Of a stretch of DNA of 64,000 nucleotides, positions 20,766 through 28,657 are shown piece after piece. Position numbers and translations under genes: made by a program. Location of the stretch: assembly GCA_001899205.1 (NCBI GenBank), contig MKVL01000012.1, positions 124,001 to 188,000 of the forward strand, read 5' to 3'. Origin of the DNA: Mesorhizobium sp. 65-26. Its GTDB lineage: Bacteria; Pseudomonadota; Alphaproteobacteria; Rhizobiales; Rhizobiaceae. The notes under the pieces are model-generated. The model saw nothing but the letters and a program-made list of their open reading frames with translations. It searched no databases and was not told the DNA's origin. How positions within the stretch are numbered: position 1 is the stretch's first letter; the number at the start of each line of letters is the position of its first letter.

Positions 20766-20988
20766 AAAAGACTCAGGCCAAGGGTGACAAAGCGCTGAAA
20801 TAGCTGTATGTGGCCGCCGAACCGGAAGAACAATCTCCCGGGACCCGTCAACAATGGCGGTGTAGCCGTCCCTGTCCGAAGCCGCGGATATATATCCCAG
20901 GCCGAGGGCATAGCCGAGCGGTCATTGGAACTGCAAGGCGAGCGTAGGACGCTCTGACTGTCGGAAGAACAAGAAGTGGATATTTGAG
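20766..20988 (+). promoter_or_regulatory. rplS upstream region
   Basis: The gap before rplS must hold its promoter, because the upstream gene is divergent. A small hairpin GAGCGT-AGG-ACGCTC (20940-20954) lies 34 nt before the ATG and could be part of a short leader. No known L19 leader structure was recognised. Confidence 0.35.
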
Positions 20989-21510
20989 ATGGATCTCATC
21001 CGTCAGCTCGAGGCCGAACAGGCCGCCAAGATCGAAGCCAAGCGCAAGCTTCCCGAATTCCAGCCCGGCGACACCGTACGCGTCCAGGTGCGCGTGACCG
21101 AAGGCAGCCGCACCCGCGTGCAGGCCTATGAGGGCGTCGTCATCGCCCGTTCCGGCGCCGGCTTCCAGGAGAGTTTCACCGTCCGCAAGATTTCCTACGG
21201 CGAAGGCGTGGAGCGCGTGTTCCCGGTGTTCTCGCCAATGGTCGAGGGCGTCGAGATCGTGCGCCGCGGCAAGGTGCGCCGCGCCAAGCTGTATTATCTG
21301 CGCGACCGTCGCGGCAAGTCGGCCCGCATTTCCGAGAACACCGGCGTGCGCGCCCGCAAGCTGAACGATGAGGAGCGCGACGCGCTGAACGCCGAGAAGG
21401 CCCGCATCGAGGCCGAGAAGGTCGCCGCCGCCGAGGCGCTGGCCGCCGAGAAGGCCGCGCAGGAAGCCGCCGAGAAGAAGGCCGCCGCCGAAGCTCCGGC
21501 CGCCGAGTAA
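20989..21510 (+). CDS. rplS: 50S ribosomal protein L19
   Basis: The first 115 or so residues are a canonical L19 ([66 protein letters not shown]). It sits at the 30S-50S interface. The rest, to 173, is an extended Ala/Glu/Lys-rich helix (about 125-173) typical of rhizobial L19 and absent in E. coli. A strong terminator hairpin follows 20 bp after the stop. Confidence 0.97.
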   Translation: MDLIRQLEAEQAAKIEAKRKLPEFQPGDTVRVQVRVTEGSRTRVQAYEGVVIARSGAGFQESFTVRKISYGEGVERVFPVFSPMVEGVEIVRRGKVRRAKLYYLRDRRGKSARISENTGVRARKLNDEERDALNAEKARIEAEKVAAAEALAAEKAAQEAAEKKAAAEAPAAE

Positions 21511-21531
21511 GGTTTTCGCATACGTCATCTG

Positions 21532-21562
21532 GAAAGGCGGCTTCGGCCGCCTTTCGTCGTTT
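21532..21562 (+). terminator. Terminator after rplS
   Basis: GAAAGGCGGC (21532-21541) pairs perfectly with GCCGCCTTTC (21546-21555) around a TTCG tetraloop, followed by the T-rich GTCGTTT. It lies 21 bp past the rplS stop. Confidence 0.9.
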
Positions 21563-21689
21563 AGGGCGGCTCCGGTTGAGATGGGATCGTCGGAACCGCT
21601 CGATCTATTTCCTTGCGGCGTTTGCGCGACGCCAAACGCCCCGTTTGGCTGCGAAATGCCAGGGCGAAGAAAATTCAGCGGATACCGGC

Positions 21690-21750
21690 TTGACCATAAT
21701 TGTATCGTGCACTAATTAATCGTGTACAAATTAAAGTATGGAGACACGAG
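21690..21750 (+). promoter_or_regulatory. ohr promoter/operator region
   Basis: An AT-rich block in GC-rich surroundings directly before ohr. TTGACC (21690-21695) is a good -35. ATCGTGCAC (21704-21712) and ATCGTGTAC (21719-21727) form a direct repeat with a 15-bp period, separated by the palindrome TAATTA (21713-21718). OhrR proteins bind AT-rich dyads overlapping the ohr promoter, so this is the likely operator. The exact half-sites are inferred. Confidence 0.5.
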
Positions 21751-22170
21751 ATGACCGCACTCTATTCGACCCAGGCTCGCGCCGTCGGCGGCCGCGCAGG
21801 CCATGTCCAGACTGACGATGGCCTGCTCAGCGTCGATCTTGCCATGCCCAAGGAACTTGGCGGCAAGGGCGGCGCCACCAATCCGGAGCAGCTTTTCGCC
21901 GCCGGCTACGCCGCCTGTTTCGAAAGCGCGATGCGTTTCCTGGCCGGCAAGCAGAAGCTGCCGCTCGCGGATGCCTCGGTGACGGCCAATGTCAGCCTGC
22001 ATCCGAATGGCTCCGGGGGCTTCAAGCTCGGCGTCGCTCTGGCGGCCGAGACGAAGGGCCTTGATCAGCAGGCGGCGGAAGCGCTTGTATCGGCGGCGCA
22101 TGAGATCTGCCCCTATTCCAACGCGATCAAGGGCAATATCGAGGTGGCGCTTTCGGCAAGGGCGGCCTGA
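21751..22170 (+). CDS. ohr: Organic hydroperoxide resistance protein Ohr
   Basis: A 139-residue OsmC/Ohr-fold peroxidase that reduces organic hydroperoxides with lipoylated partners. The two redox cysteines are C56 (AACFESAM) and C120 (EICPYSNA), and the N-terminal SVDLAMPKELGGKGG is the Ohr signature. The start at 21751 follows GGAGACACGAG; the frame extends upstream to 21700 through the promoter and is not used. It is paired with a MarR-family regulator carrying the OhrR cysteine, 14 bp downstream, giving a classic peroxide-sensing pair. Use of dihydrolipoamide by Ohr makes the lipoyl enzymes upstream of interest but unproven partners. Confidence 0.93.
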   Translation: MTALYSTQARAVGGRAGHVQTDDGLLSVDLAMPKELGGKGGATNPEQLFAAGYAACFESAMRFLAGKQKLPLADASVTANVSLHPNGSGGFKLGVALAAETKGLDQQAAEALVSAAHEICPYSNAIKGNIEVALSARAA

Positions 22171-22184
22171 CCGCCAGAGAGACC

Positions 22185-22670
22185 ATGACGACCAAAGAGA
22201 CCACGAGAGCCAGCCCGGCGGGTGCCGCTGGGACCGCGCCGACACCCCGGCTGGACCAGCAGCTCTGCTTCGCGCTCTATTCCGCGAGCGGGCTGATGAC
22301 AAAGCTCTACCGGCCGTTGCTCGACCCGCTCGGTCTCACCTATCCGCAATATCTGGCCATGCTGGCGCTGTGGGAACGCGCGCCGAGCACGGTGGGCGAG
22401 CTCGGCGAGGCGCTTGGTCTCGATTCGGCGACGCTGACGCCGCTGCTCAAGCGCATGGAGGCGGGCGGGCTCGTCACGCGCCGCCGCGATCCGGAAGACG
22501 AGCGGCGCGTGCTGGTCGAGCCGACCGCAACGGGCCAGGCGCTGCGCGCGCGCGCCGCCGACGTGTCGGCCGGGCTGGCCTGCAAGGTGCCGCTGGATCC
22601 CGACGAGGCGCGGACGCTGCACCGCGCCCTGACCCGGCTGGTGCGCGATCTGCGCGAGACCACCGACTGA
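22185..22670 (+). CDS. ohrR: MarR-family regulator OhrR
   Basis: A 161-residue winged-helix protein. The N-terminal region holds the sensor C28 in LDQQLCFALYSASGLMTKLY, the hallmark of OhrR. The DNA-binding helices are LGEALGLDSATLTPLLKRME (about 68-87), followed by the wing RRRDPEDERRVLV. Known OhrR proteins repress ohr until the Cys is oxidised by organic hydroperoxide. It lies 14 bp downstream of ohr, so it is probably cotranscribed and autoregulated through the upstream AT-rich operator. Confidence 0.9.
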   Translation: MTTKETTRASPAGAAGTAPTPRLDQQLCFALYSASGLMTKLYRPLLDPLGLTYPQYLAMLALWERAPSTVGELGEALGLDSATLTPLLKRMEAGGLVTRRRDPEDERRVLVEPTATGQALRARAADVSAGLACKVPLDPDEARTLHRALTRLVRDLRETTD

Positions 22671-22841
22671 CTGCCAAGGCAACGATCGTTCCGCAATTGC
22701 GCTTCGCGAGGCAGCCGAATCCTCTTTCCCCACGAGGTGCGCATCGCTGCGGCTTGCAAGGCGCTTGCGGACGGCTAAAGTCGGCGCCGGATGTTGCCAA
22801 TGCCCGGACCAAAGTCGGGCGGATCACTTTCGGAGCGTGTC

Positions 22842-23639
22842 ATGATCAAGTCGAAACTGCTGCTGGCTGGCCTGCTGGCCTGCCTTCTCGCGCCCGTGAC
22901 GGCGCTCGCCGATGCACTGCCCGATCTCGGCGGCCGCAAGGTGATCGTGGTGACGGAAAATGCCTATCCGCCGCTGCAGTTCGTCGACGTCAAGACCGGC
23001 AAGCAGATCGGCTGGGAGTATGACGCGATGGACGAGATCGCCAAGCGGCTGAACTTCAAGGTCGAGTACCAGAACACCTCCTGGGACGCGATGATCCAGG
23101 CGGTTTCCGACAACCAGTACAACATCGGCATGACCGGCATCACCATCAAGGACGACCGCAAGCAGAAGGTGGATTTCTCCGATCCCTACATGCGTTCCGA
23201 GCAGTTCATGCTGGTGCGCGGCGACGAGAAGCGCTTCACCGACGCCAAGAGCTTCGCGGCGCTGAAGGATGGGCTGGTCGGCGCGCAGCCCGGAACCACC
23301 CCCTTCTACACCGCCGTCTACAGCGTGCTCGACGGCAACGAGCAGAACCCGCGCATCAAGCTGTTCGAGACGTTCGGCGCCACCGTGCAGGCGTTGAAGG
23401 CCGGCGACGTCGATGTCGTGCTCACCGACGGCACCGCCGGCAAGGGCTATGTCGACGCGTCCGACGGCAAGCTGAAGCTGGTCGGCGGGCCGCTCGGCAG
23501 CGAGGATTTCGGCTTTATCTTCCCCAAGGGGTCCGATCTGGTGAAGCCTGTCAACGCCGCGATCGCCGCGCTGAAGGCCGACGGCACGTTCGACGCGCTC
23601 AACAAGAAGTGGTTCCTCGACTACAAGATGGGACAGTAG
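22842..23639 (+). CDS. Amino-acid ABC transporter substrate-binding protein
   Basis: A 265-residue periplasmic binding protein (SBP_bac_3 type). The signal peptide covers about 1-22 (KSKLLLAGLLACLLAPVTAL) and the mature start is GRKVIVVTENAYPPLQFVD. The two-lobe pattern with IGWEYDAMDEIAKRL, NIGMTGITIKDDRKQKVDFS and the C-terminal LNKKWFLDYKMG is typical of polar amino-acid uptake systems. The ATG at 22842 follows CGGAGCG; the frame is open to 22791. The permease gene follows after a palindromic insertion. No ATPase gene is nearby, so that subunit must be encoded elsewhere. Confidence 0.92.
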   Translation: MIKSKLLLAGLLACLLAPVTALADALPDLGGRKVIVVTENAYPPLQFVDVKTGKQIGWEYDAMDEIAKRLNFKVEYQNTSWDAMIQAVSDNQYNIGMTGITIKDDRKQKVDFSDPYMRSEQFMLVRGDEKRFTDAKSFAALKDGLVGAQPGTTPFYTAVYSVLDGNEQNPRIKLFETFGATVQALKAGDVDVVLTDGTAGKGYVDASDGKLKLVGGPLGSEDFGFIFPKGSDLVKPVNAAIAALKADGTFDALNKKWFLDYKMGQ

Positions 23640-23696
23640 GCGCTCTTGCTGGCGGCGGTACCCGTGCAGGAAATCGCGCCGAACTGGCGCTCGAGC

Positions 23697-23852
23697 ACCC
23701 CCCTCTGTCCTGCCGGACATCTCCCCCGCAAGGGGGGAGATTGGCGGTTTGGCCGGCGGCACTCGTCCTTCAGCGTCGGAGTTTGGCGAAAGCCTGCGCG
23801 ACAACTGATCTCCCCCCTTGCGGGGGAGATGCCCGGCAGGGCACAGGGGGGT
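23697..23852. mobile_element. 156-bp MITE-like palindromic element
   Basis: Two 45-bp arms (23697-23741 and 23808-23852) form an inverted repeat with only a few mismatches, around a 66-bp centre. Each arm contains an inner hairpin (CTCCCCCGCAAGGGGGGAG in the left arm). It begins ACCCCCCTCTGTCC and ends in its mirror GGGCACAGGGGGGT. There is no coding capacity. It lies between the binding-protein and permease genes. Rhizobial genomes carry many such palindromes, from memory; no target duplication was identified. Confidence 0.8.
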
Positions 23853-23896
23853 GTGAAGGAACGCGACCTTTGCAACTCCAGTGGCGGCATCGCCTG

Positions 23897-24709
23897 ATGT
23901 CGGCCGGACCAGCTGCGAAACCCGACTTCCCCTGGTGGCTCGTCGTCGCCAGCGTGCTTGCGCTGGCGGTGGCGCTGTTCGTCGCCGTCGACGACATCTA
24001 CGCCCAGGTCTTCGCGACCGTGGCCAAGGGCATCGGCATCACCGTCTTCGTCACCGTGATCGCCTTCGCGCTCGCCTCCATGCTCGGGCTCGGCTTCGCA
24101 TTGATGGCCTTGTCCGGCTCGCGCTGGCTGCGCCAGATCTCCCGTTTCTATGTCGAGATCATCCGCGGCGTGCCGATCCTGGTGCTGTTGTTCTGGATCG
24201 CTTTCGTCGGCGCGCCGGCCTTCGTGGCGGGCTGGAACGCGATCACCGCGCCGCTGCAGGCGGCCGGCCTGTTCGGCGAGCTCCTGGTGCGCGACGTGTC
24301 GCTGCTGTGGCGCGCCATCATGGCGCTCACTATCGGCTATTCGGCCTTCATCGCCGAAGTGTTCCGCGCCGGCATCCAGTCGGTCGACAAGGGCCAGATC
24401 GAGGCGGCCAAGGCGCTCGGCCTGACGCGCGCCCAGCGCTTCCGGCTGATCGTCTTTCCGCAGGCGATCCGCACCATCCTGCCGCCGCTCGGCAATGATT
24501 TCGTCGCCATGGTCAAGGATTCCTCGCTGGTGTCGGTGCTCGGCGTCGCCGACATCACCCAGATCGGCAAGGTCTACGCCGCCGGTTCCTTTCGCTTCTT
24601 CGAGACCTACTCGATCGTCGCCTACATCTACCTGCTCCTGACCGTCGGCCTATCGCTGTCGCTCCGGGCGCTCGAGCGGCGCCTGCGTCGCCAGAACGAC
24701 GAGGAATAG
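23897..24709 (+). CDS. Amino-acid ABC transporter permease
   Basis: A 270-residue inner-membrane permease of the HisMQ type. Segments at about 13-30, 41-68, 85-108 and further hydrophobic stretches give about five to six membrane helices. The EAA loop that contacts the ATPase is clear: QIEAAKALGLTRAQRFRLIV then PQAIRTILPPLGND. The frame is open far upstream through the palindromic element; the ATG at 23897 is the first start giving the normal N-terminus. It partners with the binding protein upstream. Gene order and family indicate polar amino-acid import; the substrate is unknown. Confidence 0.92.
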   Translation: MSAGPAAKPDFPWWLVVASVLALAVALFVAVDDIYAQVFATVAKGIGITVFVTVIAFALASMLGLGFALMALSGSRWLRQISRFYVEIIRGVPILVLLFWIAFVGAPAFVAGWNAITAPLQAAGLFGELLVRDVSLLWRAIMALTIGYSAFIAEVFRAGIQSVDKGQIEAAKALGLTRAQRFRLIVFPQAIRTILPPLGNDFVAMVKDSSLVSVLGVADITQIGKVYAAGSFRFFETYSIVAYIYLLLTVGLSLSLRALERRLRRQNDEE

Positions 24710-24779
24710 GCCCAGCGGAAGGAATAGCCGGCCGGCCGCAAGCAGGCTACCATCGGTGCTGCAGCCCGAGGGAGGATCG

Positions 24780-25415
24780 ATGAATACCGACAAGGCCAAC
24801 GCGGCGCTCGATACCGTCTATGGCGCCGATTCGCCCGAGGCGCTGGCCGGGGCCTATGCGGCGTGGGCGGCGACCTATGACAGCGAAACGGCCTCGCTCG
24901 GCTATCTCCTGCCGTTCCTTATCACAGCCTGGGTGGCGCGGCATGTGCCGGCTGGCGAGGGGCCGCTGCTCGATGCCGGCTGCGGCACGGGCCTGTCGGG
25001 GCCATCGCTGAAGGCGCTTGGCTATGGCGATCTTGCCGGCCTCGACCTGTCGGACGACATGCTCAAGCTCGCCGCCAGCCGTGGCGCCTATGGCGACCTC
25101 AGGAAGGCGATGCTCGGCGGGCCGCTTCCCTGGCCGGACGGGCATTTCCGCGCCTTCTTCTCCACCGGCGTGTTCACCATCGGCCATGCGCCGGCCTCCG
25201 GCCTGCACGAACTGGTGCGCATCACCCGCAAGGGCGGCCAAGCCATTTTCACGGTGCGCGACCAGGTGTTCGAGGCTGGCGGCTTCCAGGCGGTATTCGA
25301 CGAACTCACGGCGGCGGGTAAGTGGCGGCTGGCCGAGCAGAGCCCTTGGTTCCGCTGCTATGCGATCGGCGATCCGGACGCGCTGGTGAAGGCTTTCGTG
25401 TTCGAGGTTTTGTGA
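24780..25415 (+). CDS. Class I SAM-dependent methyltransferase
   Basis: A 211-residue Rossmann-fold methyltransferase. SAM motif I is LLDAGCGTGLSG (about 63-74), motif II GLDLSDDMLKLA, and the post-I acidic residue is present. The N-terminus has YAAWAATYDSETASLGYLLP, resembling the WBSCR27/Williams-Beuren-type group. GGGAGGATCG provides a strong ribosome site before the ATG at 24780. It stands 70 bp after the ABC permease on the same strand; a functional link is not evident. The methyl acceptor is unknown. Confidence 0.85.
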   Translation: MNTDKANAALDTVYGADSPEALAGAYAAWAATYDSETASLGYLLPFLITAWVARHVPAGEGPLLDAGCGTGLSGPSLKALGYGDLAGLDLSDDMLKLAASRGAYGDLRKAMLGGPLPWPDGHFRAFFSTGVFTIGHAPASGLHELVRITRKGGQAIFTVRDQVFEAGGFQAVFDELTAAGKWRLAEQSPWFRCYAIGDPDALVKAFVFEVL

Positions 25416-25505
25416 GCGAGACAAGCCGGCGCCAATTCCTCGCCCCCGCGAAAGGCGGGAAGAGCAACCAAATCCCGCCAATTGCCGAAATCCGCAAAGA
25501 TTGAT

Positions 25506-25634
25506 ATGAGCAGCGCCATGGAAAAGCTTTTCAGCGATCCGGCCTACAAGGGTTTCGTGCTGCAGGACAGGAAGCGCCTGCCGTCGCGTTTCTCCGCGCG
25601 CGTCTGCGGCGCGCTGACCAGCCGACTTAGCTGA
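25506..25634 (+). CDS. Possible small ORF (42 aa) upstream of leuC
   Basis: The frame from ATG 25506 to TGA 25634 reads MSSAMEKLFSDPAYKGFVLQ and ends ALTSRLS, 42 residues, basic and soluble. It lies 72 bp before leuC. A weak hairpin GCCGG/CCGGC (about 25649-25666) followed by CAGCTTTTTCCC lies between the ORF and leuC, so a leader-peptide or attenuator role is possible; there is no leucine run. The ribosome site is weak (AAAG). It may also be chance. Confidence 0.35.
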   Translation: MSSAMEKLFSDPAYKGFVLQDRKRLPSRFSARVCGALTSRLS

Positions 25635-25706
25635 GCCCAGGTCGTTTCGCCGGCCCGAGGTCCGGCGTCAGCTTTTTCCCATTCTCATATCGACGGATTT
25701 ACGCAC

Positions 25707-27116
25707 ATGAGCGCACCGCGCACCCTCTACGACAAGATCTTCGACGACCACGTCGTCGACCGCCAGGAAGACGGCACCTGCCTGCTCTACATCGATCGCC
25801 ACCTGGTTCACGAAGTGACCAGCCCGCAGGCTTTCGAGGGCCTGCGCATGACCGGCCGCAAGGTCCGCCATCCCGAGAAGACGCTGGCGGTGGTCGACCA
25901 CAACGTGCCGACCTCGCCCGAGCGCAAGTTCGGCATCAAGAACGAGGAAAGCCGCATCCAGGTCGAGGCGCTGGCCAACAACGCCAAGGAATTCGGCATC
26001 GACTATTATTCCGAGAATGATATCCGCCAGGGCATCGTGCACATCATCGGGCCAGAGCAGGGCTTCACCCTGCCCGGCATGACCATCGTCTGCGGCGACA
26101 GCCACACCTCGACGCACGGCGCCTTCGGCGCGCTGGCGCACGGCATCGGTACCTCGGAAGTGGAGCACGTGCTGGCCACCCAGACGCTGATCCAGCGCAA
26201 GGCCAAGAACATGCTGGTGCGTGTCGACGGCCAGTTGCCGGAAGGCGTCACCGCCAAGGACATCATCCTCGCCATCATCGGCGAGATCGGCACCGCCGGC
26301 GGCACCGGCTATGTCATCGAATATGCGGGCGAGGCGATCCGCTCGCTGTCGATGGAAGGCCGCATGACCATCTGCAATATGTCGATCGAGGGTGGCGCGC
26401 GCGCCGGCCTGATCGCGCCCGACGAGACGACCTTCGCCTATGTCAAGGACAAGCCCCGCGCGCCGAAGGGCGCGGCCTGGGACGCGGCGGTCGAGTACTG
26501 GAAGACGCTGAAGACCGACGAGGGCGCGCATTTCGACAAGGTGATCGTGCTCGACGCGGCGAAGCTGCCGCCGATCGTGTCCTGGGGCTCGTCGCCCGAG
26601 GACGTCGTGTCGGTGCAGGGCACCGTGCCGAACCCCGAGGAACTCGCCGACGAGAACAAGCGCTCCTCCAAGCAGCGCGCGCTGGAATATATGGGCCTGA
26701 CGCCGGGGACCAGGATCACCGACATCGCGCTTGACCGCGTCTTCATCGGCTCCTGCACCAATGGCCGCATCGAGGATCTGCGTGCAGCCGCCAAGGTGGT
26801 CGAGGGCAAGACCGTCAATCCGCGCGTCAATGCCATGATCGTCCCGGGTTCCGGCCTGGTGAAGGAGCAGGCGGAAGCGGAAGGGCTGGACAAGATCTTC
26901 CTCGCCGCCGGCTTCGACTGGCGCGAGCCGGGCTGCTCGATGTGCCTTGCCATGAACGACGACCGGCTGAAGCCGCACGAGCGCTGCGCCTCGACCTCTA
27001 ACCGCAATTTCGAGGGACGGCAGGGCTTCAAGGGCCGCACGCACCTGGTGTCGCCGGCCATGGCGGCGGCGGCGGCGATCGCCGGCCATTTTGTCGACAT
27101 TCGCGACTGGAAATAA
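25707..27116 (+). CDS. leuC: 3-Isopropylmalate dehydratase, large subunit
   Basis: A 469-residue aconitase-family enzyme that isomerises 2- to 3-isopropylmalate in leucine synthesis, with LeuD. The three 4Fe-4S ligands are C350 (IGSCTNGR), C410 and C413 (GCSMC). Other signatures are [24 protein letters not shown] split over the active site and the C-terminal [11 protein letters not shown]. Length is normal. leuD is not adjacent here. A strong rho-independent terminator follows 55 bp after the stop. Confidence 0.97.
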   Translation: MSAPRTLYDKIFDDHVVDRQEDGTCLLYIDRHLVHEVTSPQAFEGLRMTGRKVRHPEKTLAVVDHNVPTSPERKFGIKNEESRIQVEALANNAKEFGIDYYSENDIRQGIVHIIGPEQGFTLPGMTIVCGDSHTSTHGAFGALAHGIGTSEVEHVLATQTLIQRKAKNMLVRVDGQLPEGVTAKDIILAIIGEIGTAGGTGYVIEYAGEAIRSLSMEGRMTICNMSIEGGARAGLIAPDETTFAYVKDKPRAPKGAAWDAAVEYWKTLKTDEGAHFDKVIVLDAAKLPPIVSWGSSPEDVVSVQGTVPNPEELADENKRSSKQRALEYMGLTPGTRITDIALDRVFIGSCTNGRIEDLRAAAKVVEGKTVNPRVNAMIVPGSGLVKEQAEAEGLDKIFLAAGFDWREPGCSMCLAMNDDRLKPHERCASTSNRNFEGRQGFKGRTHLVSPAMAAAAAIAGHFVDIRDWK

Positions 27117-27170
27117 CCGCTCAGCCCATTCGACCTGGACGCGTTCCTGCTATGCCAGGCGGCCGACGCG

Positions 27171-27206
27171 AAACCCCGAAGCGCCTCGCGCTCCGGGGTT
27201 TTTTCT
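27171..27206 (+). terminator. Terminator after leuC
   Basis: AAACCCCGAAGCGC and GCGCTCCGGGGTTT form a long stem around a short loop (27171-27203), followed directly by a T-run (GGTTTTTTCTT). This is a classic factor-independent terminator. Confidence 0.93.
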
Positions 27207-27314
27207 TGAAGTGGGAGCGAGCGCTCCCGGCATTTTCCGGCCGCACTTAACGGCTTGTTTGGTCTTGCGCCCTATGATCTTCCCTGGGGTAAAGTCAAGA
27301 AAGCCAAACGTCCT

Positions 27315-28511
27315 TTGGACACCAGCCTGCTCATCGCGTTGCTCAATCCGACGATCGCGCTTGCGCTCGGTTCGGCCTTTCTGGTTTTGTGGCTGCACCA
27401 GCGCCAGCATCCCTACCTTGGGGCGCTGGCAGCCAGCTACTCGATTTCCGCGATCGGCTTCCTGTTGCAGCATTTCATGCTGCCCATCGGCATGGCGGGC
27501 ACGAAGCTGCTCTCAAACGTCAGCTTCACCATCGCCGCCGCCTGCCTCTCCAGCGCTGTGGTCGCGCGCTACGGGCGCCGCGTTCCCTATGTCGGGATAG
27601 CGGTCATGCTCGGAGGCGGGCTCGGTGCCTTCTGCTGGTTCCTGTTCGTCACGCCGGATCTCACCTGGCGCATCCTGGCGATGAATTTCGGCTTCGGCGG
27701 GCTAAGCCTGCTGATTGCCGCCGAGCTGCGCACGGTGCGCCACAATGGCCCGGTCGAGATGATCCTGTTCGTGCTGTCGCTGGTCAGCGGCGCGAACTTC
27801 TTCGTGCGCACGCTGGCCATCGTCATCCTGCATGGGCCGTTCATAACCTACGAAGGTTTCTACAGTTCGTCCTACTGGACGACCGCGGTGCTGTCGCACG
27901 CGCTGCTGTCGTTGCTCGTGGCGCTCTGCCTGTTCACCGCGGCCGCGCTCGACATCATGCACACCCTCAAGGCCGAGACCTTTACCGACCCGCTGTCGGG
28001 CCTGCTCAACCGGCGCGGTTTCGAGGAGCGCGGGCTGCTGCTGCTCGAGCGCTGCAGCAAGGCCAATGTCCCACTCGCGCTGGTGTTGGCCGACCTCGAC
28101 CATTTCAAGGCGCTCAACGACCGTCACGGGCACGCGGCGGGCGACCGGGTGATCACCGACTTCGCCGCCAAGCTGCGCATGGCCACGGGTGCACGCGGCG
28201 TCGCCGGCCGCATCGGCGGCGAGGAATTCGCCGTGCTGCTTCCCCTTGCCGATCTTGCCGCGGCAAGGCTGTTCGCCGAGGCCATCCGCACGCTCTATTC
28301 GTCGGGCAGCGTCGACGGCCTGCCGCCGGGGACGAAAGTTACCGCCAGCTTCGGCGTGGCGGCGCGATCGGGAGGCGAGGGTCTCGAGCCGTTGATGCGA
28401 CGCGCCGACGAGGCCCTCTACAAGGCCAAGCGGAACGGCCGCGACAGCGTGCGCCTGTCCTACGAGCGTCCGGAAACGGTATTCGTGCCCGAGTCGCTGA
28501 GCGTCGGCTGA
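27315..28511 (+). CDS. Membrane-bound GGDEF protein (diguanylate cyclase), paralogue 1
   Basis: An N-terminal membrane region of about six hydrophobic helices (about 1-200) of unassigned sensor type is followed by a GGDEF domain (about 225-390). The domain has ADLDHFKALNDRHGHAAGD and the active variant GGEEF in GRIGGEEFAVLLP. The RxxD product-inhibition site expected five residues before GGEEF is not seen. It should make cyclic di-GMP at the membrane. The start is uncertain: a TTG at 27315 gives MDTSLLIALL, resembling the paralogue downstream, while a TTG at 27255 adds 20 charged residues; neither has a good ribosome site. Confidence 0.87.
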   Translation: MDTSLLIALLNPTIALALGSAFLVLWLHQRQHPYLGALAASYSISAIGFLLQHFMLPIGMAGTKLLSNVSFTIAAACLSSAVVARYGRRVPYVGIAVMLGGGLGAFCWFLFVTPDLTWRILAMNFGFGGLSLLIAAELRTVRHNGPVEMILFVLSLVSGANFFVRTLAIVILHGPFITYEGFYSSSYWTTAVLSHALLSLLVALCLFTAAALDIMHTLKAETFTDPLSGLLNRRGFEERGLLLLERCSKANVPLALVLADLDHFKALNDRHGHAAGDRVITDFAAKLRMATGARGVAGRIGGEEFAVLLPLADLAAARLFAEAIRTLYSSGSVDGLPPGTKVTASFGVAARSGGEGLEPLMRRADEALYKAKRNGRDSVRLSYERPETVFVPESLSVG

Positions 28512-28657
28512 TCACTCGAGCGCTCGCCCCGGTACGATCCATTATCCATTTAAGAGCAAATGAACGACCGACCCGCGTGGCGGGCCGGCGGGCGGGCCGC
28601 CGTTAACGTCTTTTTCGGCGGACGATGGTTTGCTGGAATGGGCAAAATCAGGATCGC

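Noticed and set aside
20880-20960. Cloverleaf-like text upstream of rplS considered as a tRNA
   Set aside because: No consistent acceptor stem, anticodon arm or T-loop sequence (GTTCRA) could be assembled.
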